Shown: piece after piece, positions 15,302-23,809 of the stretch | Position numbering within the stretch: the first letter of the stretch is position 1 | How the letters are laid out: every line of letters begins with the position of its first letter | Assembly: GCA_902784755.1 (NCBI GenBank) | Contig: CACZVX010000014.1 | Span: forward strand, 1 to 39,912 | DNA: 39,912 bases | DNA from: an uncultured Prevotellaceae bacterium | GTDB lineage: Bacteria; Bacteroidota; Bacteroidia; Bacteroidales; Bacteroidaceae | Direction of reading: 5' to 3' | Notes under the pieces: generated by a model | Databases searched by the model: none | The model's input: only the letters and a program-made list of their open reading frames with translations | What the model was told of the DNA's origin: nothing | Position numbers and translations under genes: made by a program

Positions 15302-16717
15302 ATGATTACCTTTACATATAAGACTTCAAGTCGCACCATTTTGGCCGATCTTTATACGCCAGTGGGTGTCTATATGCATCTGCGTGACATCTATCCACAG
15401 TCAGCCTTGATGGAGAGTTCTGACTATCACGACGCCAATAACTCGCGCTCATTTATTGGTATTCATCCTATCGCTTCAGTGGCTATTGCCCATGGCGAGA
15501 GTATCCTGACTTTTCCTGACGGAAGTATAGAAAGGCATATCGTAAACAAAGAATATCGCTCGGATAATGCCATTAATGATTTCTTGAATCGTTTTAAGAT
15601 AACTGGTGAGAAATCAGATATTTGTGGACTCTATGGATATGCTTCGTTTAATGCTGTCCGCTACTTTGAAGACATTGCTGTGAAGGATGAGACGATGGAG
15701 AAGAATGACGCTCCAGATATGTATTATATACTATATCGTGACATTATTGTCTTTGACCACTTCAACAATAAGATGACCATTGTAACTATATCGGATGAGT
15801 TGGAGGATACTGTTAAATCTGAGCAGCACATCGACCGTATTCTTATCCAGATGAACAAAGGCAATGTAAAACCTTATGGTTTCCATCCTGTTGGAGAAGT
15901 CACCTCACCGCTGACAGATGAAGAGCACAAGGCGAATATCCGCCGCGGTATCCAGCATTGTCTTCGTGGTGATGTGTTCCAGATTGTGCTTTCCCGTCGT
16001 TTCATTCAGAAGTATGAGGGCGACGACTTTAAGCTTTATCGTGCTTTGCGTTCCATCAATCCCAGTCCCTATCTGTTCTATTTTGATTTTGGTGGCTTCC
16101 GTATCTTCGGTTCAAGCCCTGAGACACACTGCCGAATTGAAGGAAGAAAGGCTTATATAGATCCAATTGCCGGGACCACCAAGCGTACGGGTGATGCTGA
16201 AGCAGATAGAAAAGGAGCAGAGTATCTCCGTAATGATCCTAAGGAAAATGCCGAACATGTGATGTTGGTGGATTTGGCTCGTAATGATTTGTCGCGCAAT
16301 TGCCATGATGTGAAGGTTGATTTCTACAAAGACCTGCAGTATTACTCTCATGTGATTCATCTCGTGAGTCGTGTGAGCGGTACATTGGATGTAGGAGCAG
16401 ATCCAATTAAGGCTTTTATTGATACTTTCCCCGCAGGTACGCTCTCTGGAGCACCTAAAGTGCGTGCCATGCAACTCATTTCAGAGTATGAGCCTCATAA
16501 TCGCGGAGCTTACGGTGGTTGTATTGGCTACATCGGTATGAATGGTTCACTCAATCAGGCTATTACAATCCGTACTTTTGTCAGCCGCAACAATGAACTC
16601 TGGTTCCAGGCTGGTGGCGGCATTGTGGCCAAAAGTGATGAAGAATATGAATTGCAGGAGGTAAACAATAAATTAGGTGCACTCCGTCGTGCCATACTCA
16701 TGGCTGAGGATATGTGA
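15302..16717 (+). CDS. trpE: Anthranilate synthase component I
   Basis: This 471-residue chorismate-utilising enzyme makes anthranilate with ammonia supplied by TrpG. The C-terminal chorismate-binding domain is complete: FGSSPETHCRIEGRKAYIDP, IAGTTKRTGD, ENAEHVMLVDLARND and PAGTLSGAPKVRAM. The N-terminal segment ALMESSDY with NNSRSF (about 35-50) corresponds to the feedback-inhibition region that binds tryptophan (LLES motif), so allosteric control is likely. It lies 23 bp after trpB and is followed closely by trpG. Confidence 0.96.
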   Translation: MITFTYKTSSRTILADLYTPVGVYMHLRDIYPQSALMESSDYHDANNSRSFIGIHPIASVAIAHGESILTFPDGSIERHIVNKEYRSDNAINDFLNRFKITGEKSDICGLYGYASFNAVRYFEDIAVKDETMEKNDAPDMYYILYRDIIVFDHFNNKMTIVTISDELEDTVKSEQHIDRILIQMNKGNVKPYGFHPVGEVTSPLTDEEHKANIRRGIQHCLRGDVFQIVLSRRFIQKYEGDDFKLYRALRSINPSPYLFYFDFGGFRIFGSSPETHCRIEGRKAYIDPIAGTTKRTGDAEADRKGAEYLRNDPKENAEHVMLVDLARNDLSRNCHDVKVDFYKDLQYYSHVIHLVSRVSGTLDVGADPIKAFIDTFPAGTLSGAPKVRAMQLISEYEPHNRGAYGGCIGYIGMNGSLNQAITIRTFVSRNNELWFQAGGGIVAKSDEEYELQEVNNKLGALRRAILMAEDM

Positions 16718-16749
16718 AAGGTAAATGGAAAAAAGTAAAGAAGCAAAAG

Positions 16750-17313
16750 ATGAAAATCGTTATTATAGATAATTATGACTCGTTCACCTATAATCTGAGT
16801 CACCTGATCAAGGAACTTGGAGCAGAGGTTACCGTTCTACGCAACGACCAGTTTGAACTGTCGCAACTCGAAGCCTTCGATAAAATTGTACTCTCACCTG
16901 GTCCTGGCATTCCCTCAGAAGCAGGACTGCTTCTCGATGTCATCCGTACCTATGCCGGACGGAAGCCCATATTCGGTGTTTGTTTGGGCCATCAGGCCAT
17001 TGGTGAAGTGTTTGGCGGAAAGCTAACCAACCTTTCAGATGTTTTTCATGGCGTAGCCACAGAAGGAACTCAATTGGGTAACGATCCCGTTTTTGAAGGA
17101 CTTCCCCGTCGCATAACAATGGGTCGCTACCATTCTTGGGTAGTTTCAAAGGAGGATTTCCCCGATGTTCTGGAAATAACGGCGGAAAGCGATGAAGGAC
17201 AAATCATGGCCCTTCGCCATCGGGAATACAATATACATGGAATCCAGTTCCATCCTGAGAGCGTTCTGACACCCGAAGGCAGGCAAATCATTAAGAACTG
17301 GCTCTTTATGTAA
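16750..17313 (+). CDS. trpG: Anthranilate synthase component II (glutamine amidotransferase)
   Basis: This 187-residue class I amidotransferase supplies ammonia to TrpE. MKIVIIDNYDSFTYNL, SPGPGIPSEAG, the nucleophile motif GVCLGHQ and the His-Glu pair in FHPESVLTPEG are all present. The start at 16750 is chosen because the reading frame upstream (from 16714) only adds a Lys-rich stretch that overlaps the trpE stop. Last gene of the trp operon. It may also serve folate synthesis if a PabA is absent elsewhere. It ends 14 bp from the convergent PfkB gene with no visible terminator. Confidence 0.95.
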   Translation: MKIVIIDNYDSFTYNLSHLIKELGAEVTVLRNDQFELSQLEAFDKIVLSPGPGIPSEAGLLLDVIRTYAGRKPIFGVCLGHQAIGEVFGGKLTNLSDVFHGVATEGTQLGNDPVFEGLPRRITMGRYHSWVVSKEDFPDVLEITAESDEGQIMALRHREYNIHGIQFHPESVLTPEGRQIIKNWLFM

Positions 17314-17327
17314 GGATAGTTAACATT

Positions 17328-18212
17328 TTATAAGTTTGCACCTAATTTGATGATACGCTCAATGCGACTGATGTCCTCACTGAAAGGACCTGGCTTCTCA
17401 ATTTTGAGCGTACACATGGCTGCTGCAAACTTGCCAGCCTCTTCGCAATCCATTCCTTTGGCACGACAGTAGAGATAGCCTGTGGAGAAAGTGTCTCCAC
17501 AGCCTGTCACGTCGATACAATGCTGTGGTTCGTAGGCTGGGATGTCGTAGTATTTCCCGTCGTAGTAGATTTGTGAACCGTAACTGCCGAAGGTAAGCAC
17601 TACTTCTTTTACGCCCCAGGATGCAATTATCTTGGCTACACGGCGCGGTTCCTTCTCGCCAGTGATGACCTCCATCTCATATTCATTGAGTTTCAGAATG
17701 TCTGTCATGGCTAAGACTTCCATTTTGTCCTTCCAGTCACAGGCAAAGACGTGCTCGTCTCTTACCTTGCGCAAATAGCCTTGCACGTCGATGCTGACCT
17801 TCCCCTTACTTGAAAGACACTCTACGACCTTAGGTGAGAAATCGTCGCTGAGCAGCGTGCCGAGATGGAAAACTCGTGCTTCCAGTCCCTGCATCTGCTC
17901 CACGGTGAAGGGGTCGCTCTTTGCGAGCACTCTTTGGGAGCGGGCATTGCGGTTGTTGCCATATTTATTTTCAAAGAAGACTGTTTCCTTACTGTCAAAT
18001 GCCAGCACGTCGATTCCTGCATCCTGCATACGCTGAATGGCCTCGCGGTCCTTAGGGGCAATGGAAGTAACCATCTGAAACGAAACATCGTGAGGCAGAT
18101 GGTTGATACCGTATGCGAAATAATAAGACGTTCCACCGTTCTGGTAAAATGTGTTCTCTGGTGTGATGATCTTGTCTAATGTGACGTGTCCTATGCAGCA
18201 AATATCTTTCAT
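17328..18212 (-). CDS. PfkB-family sugar kinase
   Basis: This 294-residue ribokinase-fold kinase has the N-terminal GG substrate motif (QNGGTSYYFA, about 24-33) and the C-terminal PfkB signature DVTGCGDTFSTGYLY (about 240-254), with the catalytic Asp in GCGD. The substrate cannot be told from sequence; ribose, fructose, inositol or a nucleoside are possibilities. It begins 12 bp after prfC on the same strand and should be co-transcribed with it. Confidence 0.88.
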   Translation of the reverse strand: MKDICCIGHVTLDKIITPENTFYQNGGTSYYFAYGINHLPHDVSFQMVTSIAPKDREAIQRMQDAGIDVLAFDSKETVFFENKYGNNRNARSQRVLAKSDPFTVEQMQGLEARVFHLGTLLSDDFSPKVVECLSSKGKVSIDVQGYLRKVRDEHVFACDWKDKMEVLAMTDILKLNEYEMEVITGEKEPRRVAKIIASWGVKEVVLTFGSYGSQIYYDGKYYDIPAYEPQHCIDVTGCGDTFSTGYLYCRAKGMDCEEAGKFAAAMCTLKIEKPGPFSEDISRIERIIKLGANL

Positions 18213-18224
18213 TACTTTCTCTGT

Positions 18225-19823
18225 TTAAAATTCGGAAGTGAAGTGGAATCGGATGTGTTCAAAATCTTGCTGAGCCATCTGAAGTACATATCCTGAATCT
18301 GCCAGGAAAACATCGCGTCCTTCCTTGTCTTTGGCCATATATTGGTATTTGCGCTTCTTGAAAGCTTCAAGCTCTTTTTCATCGTCGGCCTCAATCCAGC
18401 AGGCTTTATAAAGATGGACAGGTTCCCAGCGGCATTTTGCATTGTATTCGTTCTCTAAACGATATTGGATAACCTCAAACTGGAGTTGTCCGACAGTACC
18501 AATAATCTTACGGCCATTGAACTGGTTGACAAACAACTGAGCCACACCTTCGTCCATCAGCTGATCAATGCCTTTCTGGAGTTGCTTAGACTTCATGGGA
18601 TCATCATTCTCAATGTATTTAAACATTTCAGGTGAGAAAGAGGGAAGTCCACGGAAATGAAGCTGTTCTCCTTCGGTAAGTGTGTCTCCAATCTTGAAGA
18701 TGCCATTGTCAGGAAGACCTACGATATCGCCAGGCCATGCTTCCTCGATAGTGGATTTGCGCTGAGCCATGAATTGGGTGGGAGAGGAGAAACGGACGGT
18801 TTTCCCCTGTCGCACATGGAGATAGGGCTGATTGCGAACAAACTTTCCTGAACAGACCTTGCAGAAGGCAATACAGGAGCGGTGATTGGGGTCGATATTG
18901 GCAGTTATCTTGAAGATGAATCCGGTGAATTTAGACTCTTCGGGTTCAACTATGCGCTCTTCTGCCTTCGTGGGTTTGGGGCTTGGGGCTATCTCTACGA
19001 AACAATTGAGCAGTTCTTGAACGCCAAAATTATTAAGTGCTGAGCCAAAGAACACAGGTGCCACTTCAGCAGAACGGTAGGTTTCAACTTCGAACTCGGG
19101 ATAAACTCCGTCTACAAGTTCAAGATCTTCGAGAAGTTTTTCTGCATTTTGTTCGCCTACGAAATCAGAAAGGACTGCTGCATCGTTGATATCAACCTCC
19201 ACTTTCTCGGTCACTCGCTGTTTGTCAGGTGTGAATAGGTCAAGCTTCTGCTCATATATATTGTAAACACCCTTGAATTTTGCACCTTGGTTGATAGGCC
19301 AGGAAAGGGGACGAACCTTGATTTCAAGTTCTTGTTCCAGTTCGTCAAGTAAATCAAATGGGTCACGGCCTTCTCGGTCCATCTTATTGATGAATATAAT
19401 AACCGGGGTATTGCGCATCCGGCAGACGTTCATCAGTTTGCGCGTCTGTGTTTCCACACCTTTGGCTCCGTCAACCACAATGATGGCGGAATCAACAGCT
19501 GTTAATGTGCGATAGGTGTCTTCTGCAAAGTCCTGGTGACCAGGAGTGTCGAGGATATTTACTTTATAGACGACAGCTTCTTCCTCGTCGGGATTGGGAG
19601 AATAGTCGAACTCCATCACCGATGTGGATACGGATATTCCGCGCTGTTTTTCAATGTCCATCCAATCGGAAGTCGCAGTCTTTTTAATCTTATTATTCTT
19701 GACGGCACCCGCCACCTGAATCTGTCCACCAAAAAGAAGGAACTTCTCGGTCAGTGTGGTCTTACCAGCATCGGGGTGCGATATAATCGCAAATGTTCTT
19801 CTACGTTCTATTTCCTGATTCAC
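18225..19823 (-). CDS. prfC: Peptide chain release factor 3
   Basis: This 532-residue translational GTPase removes RF1/RF2 from the ribosome after peptide release. The GTPase motifs are intact: G1 [13 protein letters not shown] (about 15-27), switch I with [10 protein letters not shown]3 DTPGHQDF, and G4 NKMDREG. Length and the domain pattern (GTPase, beta-barrel, C-terminal domain) match RF3 and not EF-G. It lies 29 bp after rfbD and 12 bp before the PfkB kinase gene. Confidence 0.96.
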   Translation of the reverse strand: MNQEIERRRTFAIISHPDAGKTTLTEKFLLFGGQIQVAGAVKNNKIKKTATSDWMDIEKQRGISVSTSVMEFDYSPNPDEEEAVVYKVNILDTPGHQDFAEDTYRTLTAVDSAIIVVDGAKGVETQTRKLMNVCRMRNTPVIIFINKMDREGRDPFDLLDELEQELEIKVRPLSWPINQGAKFKGVYNIYEQKLDLFTPDKQRVTEKVEVDINDAAVLSDFVGEQNAEKLLEDLELVDGVYPEFEVETYRSAEVAPVFFGSALNNFGVQELLNCFVEIAPSPKPTKAEERIVEPEESKFTGFIFKITANIDPNHRSCIAFCKVCSGKFVRNQPYLHVRQGKTVRFSSPTQFMAQRKSTIEEAWPGDIVGLPDNGIFKIGDTLTEGEQLHFRGLPSFSPEMFKYIENDDPMKSKQLQKGIDQLMDEGVAQLFVNQFNGRKIIGTVGQLQFEVIQYRLENEYNAKCRWEPVHLYKACWIEADDEKELEAFKKRKYQYMAKDKEGRDVFLADSGYVLQMAQQDFEHIRFHFTSEF

Positions 19824-19852
19824 CTTGTTAAAAAATACGATTTTCGAATTAA

Positions 19853-20710
19853 CTATTTATTATTTAATGCCTTCATACAATCTGCTAAAGACTCTTCCCA
19901 ATAAGGGATTTCAATGTTAAAAGCCTGCTTGATTTTTGTCTTGTCAAGAACGGAATAAGCTGGGCGCTTAGCGGGTGTGGGATATTCCGAGGTATGTAAC
20001 GGACGAACATGGCATGTCTTGATTCCAGCAATACGAAGGATGGCCTTGGTGAAATCGTACCAAGAAATAACACCCTCATTGGAAAAATGATACACACCAG
20101 GCTTAACACCTTGTTCGATTGCGGTCATGATGACTCGTGCTAAATCACGAGCATAAGTCGGTGTTCCAATCTGATCGAAAATAACCCCCAATTCAGTTTT
20201 TTCACTGCCAAGCCGAATCATTGTCTTCACAAAATTGTTGCCGAATGTTGAATAGAGCCACGCTGTACGAATAATCATTGACCGTTTACAGAATTTTTGA
20301 ACACCAAGCTCTCCAGCCAGTTTAGTACTTCCATAAACGCTGTCGGGACAAGGCGTGTCGGTCTCAACATAGGGTGTATGACTGGTACCGTTGAAGACAT
20401 AATCGGTACTGATCTGTATTATCCATCCACTTCGTTTTTCGATAGCAGCCGCCAAATAGGCAGGTGCCACAGTGTTCAGGGTAGTACATATTTCTTTATT
20501 ATTCTCAGCCTTGTCCACTGCCGTGTAGGCAGCACAATTCACAATTCCATCAATCTTGTTTTCTGCCACGAACTGTTCTACGGCCAATTGGTCTGTAATG
20601 TCGAGTTCGTCAACATCAGTGTTGTACCATTGGTGCTCGTTATACCCCTTCTCCAGCAACTGCATTTCGTTGCCTAATTGACCATTGCAGCCAGTAATCA
20701 ATATATTCAT
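19853..20710 (-). CDS. rfbD: dTDP-4-dehydrorhamnose reductase
   Basis: This 285-residue short-chain dehydrogenase completes dTDP-L-rhamnose synthesis for surface polysaccharide. The Rossmann motif [11 protein letters not shown] (about 6-16) and the active-site YGSTKLAGE (Tyr and Lys) are present, as are the [12 protein letters not shown] and ISTDYVFNG segments of RmlD. The other rml gene in this window, rfbA, is about 7 kb away; rfbB and rfbC are not here. It lies 25 bp after the DUF4924 gene. Confidence 0.95.
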   Translation of the reverse strand: MNILITGCNGQLGNEMQLLEKGYNEHQWYNTDVDELDITDQLAVEQFVAENKIDGIVNCAAYTAVDKAENNKEICTTLNTVAPAYLAAAIEKRSGWIIQISTDYVFNGTSHTPYVETDTPCPDSVYGSTKLAGELGVQKFCKRSMIIRTAWLYSTFGNNFVKTMIRLGSEKTELGVIFDQIGTPTYARDLARVIMTAIEQGVKPGVYHFSNEGVISWYDFTKAILRIAGIKTCHVRPLHTSEYPTPAKRPAYSVLDKTKIKQAFNIEIPYWEESLADCMKALNNK

Positions 20711-20735
20711 ATCTTAAATCTTCAGTTATTTATCT

Positions 20736-21284
20736 TCAATCGTCCTCAAACTTCAGGCCTTCTTCCTTGTCCTTTTTATAATAGTCGGAAAGCATACCAA
20801 TAAAGGTCGTGATCTCCTTGATGGCATGCTCGGTATCTGGGCTGATTTCCTTTTTCTGAAGCCGTAGCAACATGGTTCCATACAGTGCATTAAAGCAGGT
20901 TACAATCTCGGGTTCATCCGCATTTCCGCGTTTCCGCAATTCAACTATATAAGGAAGGACTTTGTAGTATTCGCTGGTATAAAAAGGAAATTTAGTACTG
21001 TTGAGCAACTGCACATTAAGTTCAATGAGCTGTTGCATCACCACTTTGTTAATCTGCAGATGCCCGCGTTCACGACATCCTTCTTGGTTCATCATGCGAA
21101 TAAGATTGCCATACCAATCGGCCATGTCTTCCTTCTGCTCGTCTGAATATTCGAAACGATCAATATATTCACGCCTGATATTGCTCAAAGAGCATCCGTA
21201 GGCTCGAAGCAAATCTTCCACCTGCCACATATAGAGCAGATACTCGGCAATATTCTTTTTACGAAGTTGTTGTGCAATGTACAT
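20736..21284 (-). CDS. DUF4924-family protein
   Basis: This 182-residue mostly helical protein opens MYIAQQLRKKNIAEYLLYMW, which I recognise as the DUF4924 family of Bacteroidetes. The start at 21284 matches that family opening; an ATG 12 bp upstream would add MISP. There is no signal peptide or membrane segment. Function unknown. It lies between LysE and rfbD, an arrangement I believe is common in Bacteroidales. The C-terminus is rich in acidic residues (EEGLKFEDD). Confidence 0.85.
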   Translation of the reverse strand: MYIAQQLRKKNIAEYLLYMWQVEDLLRAYGCSLSNIRREYIDRFEYSDEQKEDMADWYGNLIRMMNQEGCRERGHLQINKVVMQQLIELNVQLLNSTKFPFYTSEYYKVLPYIVELRKRGNADEPEIVTCFNALYGTMLLRLQKKEISPDTEHAIKEITTFIGMLSDYYKKDKEEGLKFEDD

Positions 21285-21312
21285 CGGGGAAATCAAGTTT
21301 CAAGTTCCGTAG

Positions 21313-21987
21313 TTAGAACTCGGGTAATGTAAATAAATTGAAGATGTTTCCGAAAAGAATGACAAGTGAGAATATAATCACAGCACTGCCAATAACCTTA
21401 TTTATAATATTGATACCCATTGCGTCAAATTTTGTCCGAACCTTGTCGACGAGCCATGTGAGGCCATACCACCAAAGTAGGGCACCGAAAATGATACTCA
21501 AAAAGCCAAGAAACATCTCCACGGGATGGTGTGGTATCACAAAGGCGAACTGCGCAAAACATGCCATGAAGAGAAAGACGATGAGTGGATTGGAGAAGGT
21601 TACAAGAAACGCCGTAAGTCCATTGTGAAATAGTGTACCTTTATTATGACTGCTTTGGCGCATGTTCTTCGTCGGGTTGGACCGGAAAGAGATGATTCCA
21701 AAGATGAGTAGGATTACACTACCCATAATCTGAAGCAGAAATTTTGTCTGGGCATTATTTACAAAATCCATGACAAACGACATACCGAATCCCGTAATTC
21801 CTGCATAAATGATGTCGCTGGCAGCAGCACCAACTCCCGTCACGAAACCATACCATCTGCCTTTGTTCAGTGTTCGCTGTACACAAAGTACACCCACCGG
21901 TCCCATGGGTGCCGATGCGATAATACCAATCATGATTCCTTTAAAAATCAGATTGACGATATCTATGTGAAACTCAAAAGGCATCAT
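21313..21987 (-). CDS. LysE/RhtB-family amino acid exporter
   Basis: This 224-residue membrane protein has about six hydrophobic segments. The first contains the family motif IASAPMGPVGVLCVQRTLNKG (about 24-44), close to the GPG motif of LysE transporters. It should export an amino acid or related metabolite; the substrate is not predictable. It is the first gene of the LysE, DUF4924, rfbD, prfC, PfkB run. Its -7 element is only about 11 bp before the start codon, so the mRNA leader should be only a few bases long. Two in-frame ATGs (21987 and 21984) are adjacent. Confidence 0.88.
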   Translation of the reverse strand: MMPFEFHIDIVNLIFKGIMIGIIASAPMGPVGVLCVQRTLNKGRWYGFVTGVGAAASDIIYAGITGFGMSFVMDFVNNAQTKFLLQIMGSVILLIFGIISFRSNPTKNMRQSSHNKGTLFHNGLTAFLVTFSNPLIVFLFMACFAQFAFVIPHHPVEMFLGFLSIIFGALLWWYGLTWLVDKVRTKFDAMGINIINKVIGSAVIIFSLVILFGNIFNLFTLPEF

Positions 21988-21997
21988 ATTTTGTGTG

Positions 21998-22005
21998 CAA
22001 AGTTA
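21998..22005 (-). promoter_or_regulatory. -7 element before the LysE gene
   Basis: Minus-strand TAACTTTG fits TAnnTTTG. A clear -33 TTTG is not found at 19-20 bp. The predicted start of transcription (about 21991) falls within a few bases of the start codon. Confidence 0.55.
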
Positions 22006-22044
22006 CTAATTTTTCCCGATTTATGTAATTTTATCATGCAAAAG

Positions 22045-22075
22045 TTTGCGTTATAAGAGTTTTTTCCTACCTTTG
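22045..22075 (+). promoter_or_regulatory. Promoter of the ROK kinase gene
   Basis: TTTG (22045-22048), 19 bp, TACCTTTG (22068-22075). It lies inside the 5' extension of the open frame, which shows that the upstream start at 22046 is not used. Confidence 0.82.
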
Positions 22076-22120
22076 CCGTGTATAAGACGTATTTTTCTAA
22101 CAACTAATAAACATATCATT

Positions 22121-23101
22121 ATGAATGCACAACCAGTAATCAAGCCTTATGTGATAGGCTTGGACTTAGGCGGCACAAATTCTGTTTTCGGAATCGTTGA
22201 TGCCCGTGGTGAAATCAAGGCTACAACAGCAATTAAAACTCAAGGTTATGACAAAGTTGAGGACTACGTGGATGCGTGCGTGGATGCCCTGCAGGTCATT
22301 ATTGATCAGGTAGGTGGCATTGAAACCATCAAGGCAATGGGTATCGGAGCCCCCAATGGGAATTATTATAATGGAACAATTGAATTTGCACCGAATCTGT
22401 CGTGGGCACATGATGGTGTCGTTCCTCTTGCAAAGCTGTTCAGTGAGCGTCTTGGAGGTATTCCCGTGGGACTTACCAATGATGCTAATGCTGCTGCAGT
22501 AGGTGAGATGACGTATGGAGTAGCACGTGGAATGAAGAATTTCATTGTTATTACTCTCGGTACTGGTGTCGGTTCTGGTATTGTGATTAATGGCCAGTTG
22601 GTATATGGTTGTGATGGCTTTGCAGGTGAACTCGGCCATGTTACAATGGTCCGTGAAGGTGGGCGTATGTGTGGCTGCGGACGTCTGGGCTGTTTGGAGT
22701 GTTACTGCTCTGCTACAGGTGTTGCTCGTTCAGCTCGCGAATTCCTGGAAAAGAGTCAGGAGCCTTCTTTACTCCGTGAAATGGATCCTGCTAAGATTAC
22801 GTCGCTGGATGTCTCAATTGCAGCTAGTAAGGGGGATGCTTTGGCAAAGCGTATTTATGAATTTACTGGTGATATGCTCGGAAAGGCTTGTGCCGATTTT
22901 GCGGCTTTTTCCTCTCCTGAGGCCTTCATTTTCTTTGGTGGTATGACCAAGGCAGGCGATCTTATTATGAAACCTATTGAGAAGAGTTACAATGATAATG
23001 TGCTGAAGATATTCAAGGGTAAGGCAAAATTCCTTGTTAGTGGGCTGGATGGTTCTTCAGCTGCTGTGCTTGGTGCTTCAGCAATTGGTTGGGAACTCTG
23101 A
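22121..23101 (+). CDS. ROK-family glucokinase
   Basis: This 326-residue sugar kinase should phosphorylate glucose or a related hexose. It has the phosphate-binding motif GLDLGGTN (13-20), the catalytic Asp in TNDANAAA (D121), GTGVGSG (148-154), and the ROK zinc site: His173 in GELGH with Cys184, Cys186 and Cys191 in MCGCGRLGC. The start at 22121 follows a good promoter. It is monocistronic, with a terminator at 23121. Glucokinase is the best guess, because ROK glucokinases of Bacteroides have this architecture; N-acetylmannosamine or fructose activity cannot be excluded. Confidence 0.9.
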   Translation: MNAQPVIKPYVIGLDLGGTNSVFGIVDARGEIKATTAIKTQGYDKVEDYVDACVDALQVIIDQVGGIETIKAMGIGAPNGNYYNGTIEFAPNLSWAHDGVVPLAKLFSERLGGIPVGLTNDANAAAVGEMTYGVARGMKNFIVITLGTGVGSGIVINGQLVYGCDGFAGELGHVTMVREGGRMCGCGRLGCLECYCSATGVARSAREFLEKSQEPSLLREMDPAKITSLDVSIAASKGDALAKRIYEFTGDMLGKACADFAAFSSPEAFIFFGGMTKAGDLIMKPIEKSYNDNVLKIFKGKAKFLVSGLDGSSAAVLGASAIGWEL

Positions 23102-23120
23102 TAAGAATTTATCATAAGCT

Positions 23121-23159
23121 AAGGCGGAGGTTTGATTTTCAAAAAACTCCGCCTTTTAT
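23121..23159 (+). terminator. Terminator of the ROK kinase gene
   Basis: AAGGCGGAG (23121-23129) pairs perfectly with CTCCGCCTT (23147-23155), followed by TTATTTT. Confidence 0.85.
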
Positions 23160-23190
23160 TTTGCATTCTCATTGATTTTTTGTACCTTTG
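23160..23190 (+). promoter_or_regulatory. Promoter of the yrdC / CLC / fmt unit
   Basis: TTTG (23160-23163), 19 bp, TACCTTTG (23183-23190). The start codon is only 20 bp downstream, so the leader is about 13 nt. Confidence 0.82.
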
Positions 23191-23209
23191 CCATTCATAT
23201 AAATAATTC

Positions 23210-23779
23210 ATGAATAGAAAAGAAGATATACAGAATGCGGTGAATGTGATGCGTGAGGGTGGTGTGATTCTCTATCCTACTGATACAGTTTGGGGTATCG
23301 GTTGTGATGCTACCAATGCAGACGCCGTAGCTAAGGTGTATAAGATTAAACAACGTGATGACTCTAAAGCATTGATTTGTTTGGTAGACAGCGATGCCCG
23401 TTTACAGCGGTATGTACGTCAAGTGCCCAACGTAGCATGGGACATCTTTGATCTGGCTACTAAACCTACGACCGTGATATTGGAAGGAGCCGTGAACTTG
23501 GCTCCCAACCTTATTGCTGAAGATGGTAGTATCGCGATGCGCATTACCCATGAAGATTTCTCAAAAGAGCTTTGTTACCGTTTTCAGAAGGCTATTGTCT
23601 CAACAAGCGCCAACATTAGTGGACAGCCACCGGCTCAAAACTATCAGGACATAGCTCCGGAATTGCTAGAAGCTGTGGACTATGTATGTTTCTCTCGTCG
23701 TAATGAGAGAAAACCGCATACTCCATCGAGTATTATCAAGTTAGCCCAAAATGGAGAAGTGACAATCATTAGGAAGTAG
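23210..23779 (+). CDS. L-threonylcarbamoyladenylate synthase (YrdC/Sua5 domain)
   Basis: This 189-residue single-domain protein makes threonylcarbamoyl-AMP for the t6A modification of tRNA. YPTDTVWGIGCDA (about 22-34), KQRDDSKALICLV (about 47-59), and STSANISGQP (about 131-140) are family signatures. It lacks the C-terminal Sua5 domain, so it is of the YrdC length class. First of three genes running to fmt, a second gene concerned with tRNA. Confidence 0.93.
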   Translation: MNRKEDIQNAVNVMREGGVILYPTDTVWGIGCDATNADAVAKVYKIKQRDDSKALICLVDSDARLQRYVRQVPNVAWDIFDLATKPTTVILEGAVNLAPNLIAEDGSIAMRITHEDFSKELCYRFQKAIVSTSANISGQPPAQNYQDIAPELLEAVDYVCFSRRNERKPHTPSSIIKLAQNGEVTIIRK

Positions 23780-23809
23780 GTTTAAGAGTAAGTTTTAAGG
23801 TAAGAAAGA

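Noticed and set aside
16714-16749. Upstream start for trpG
   Set aside because: It adds only a Lys-rich stretch overlapping the trpE stop; family proteins start at MKIVIIDNYDS.
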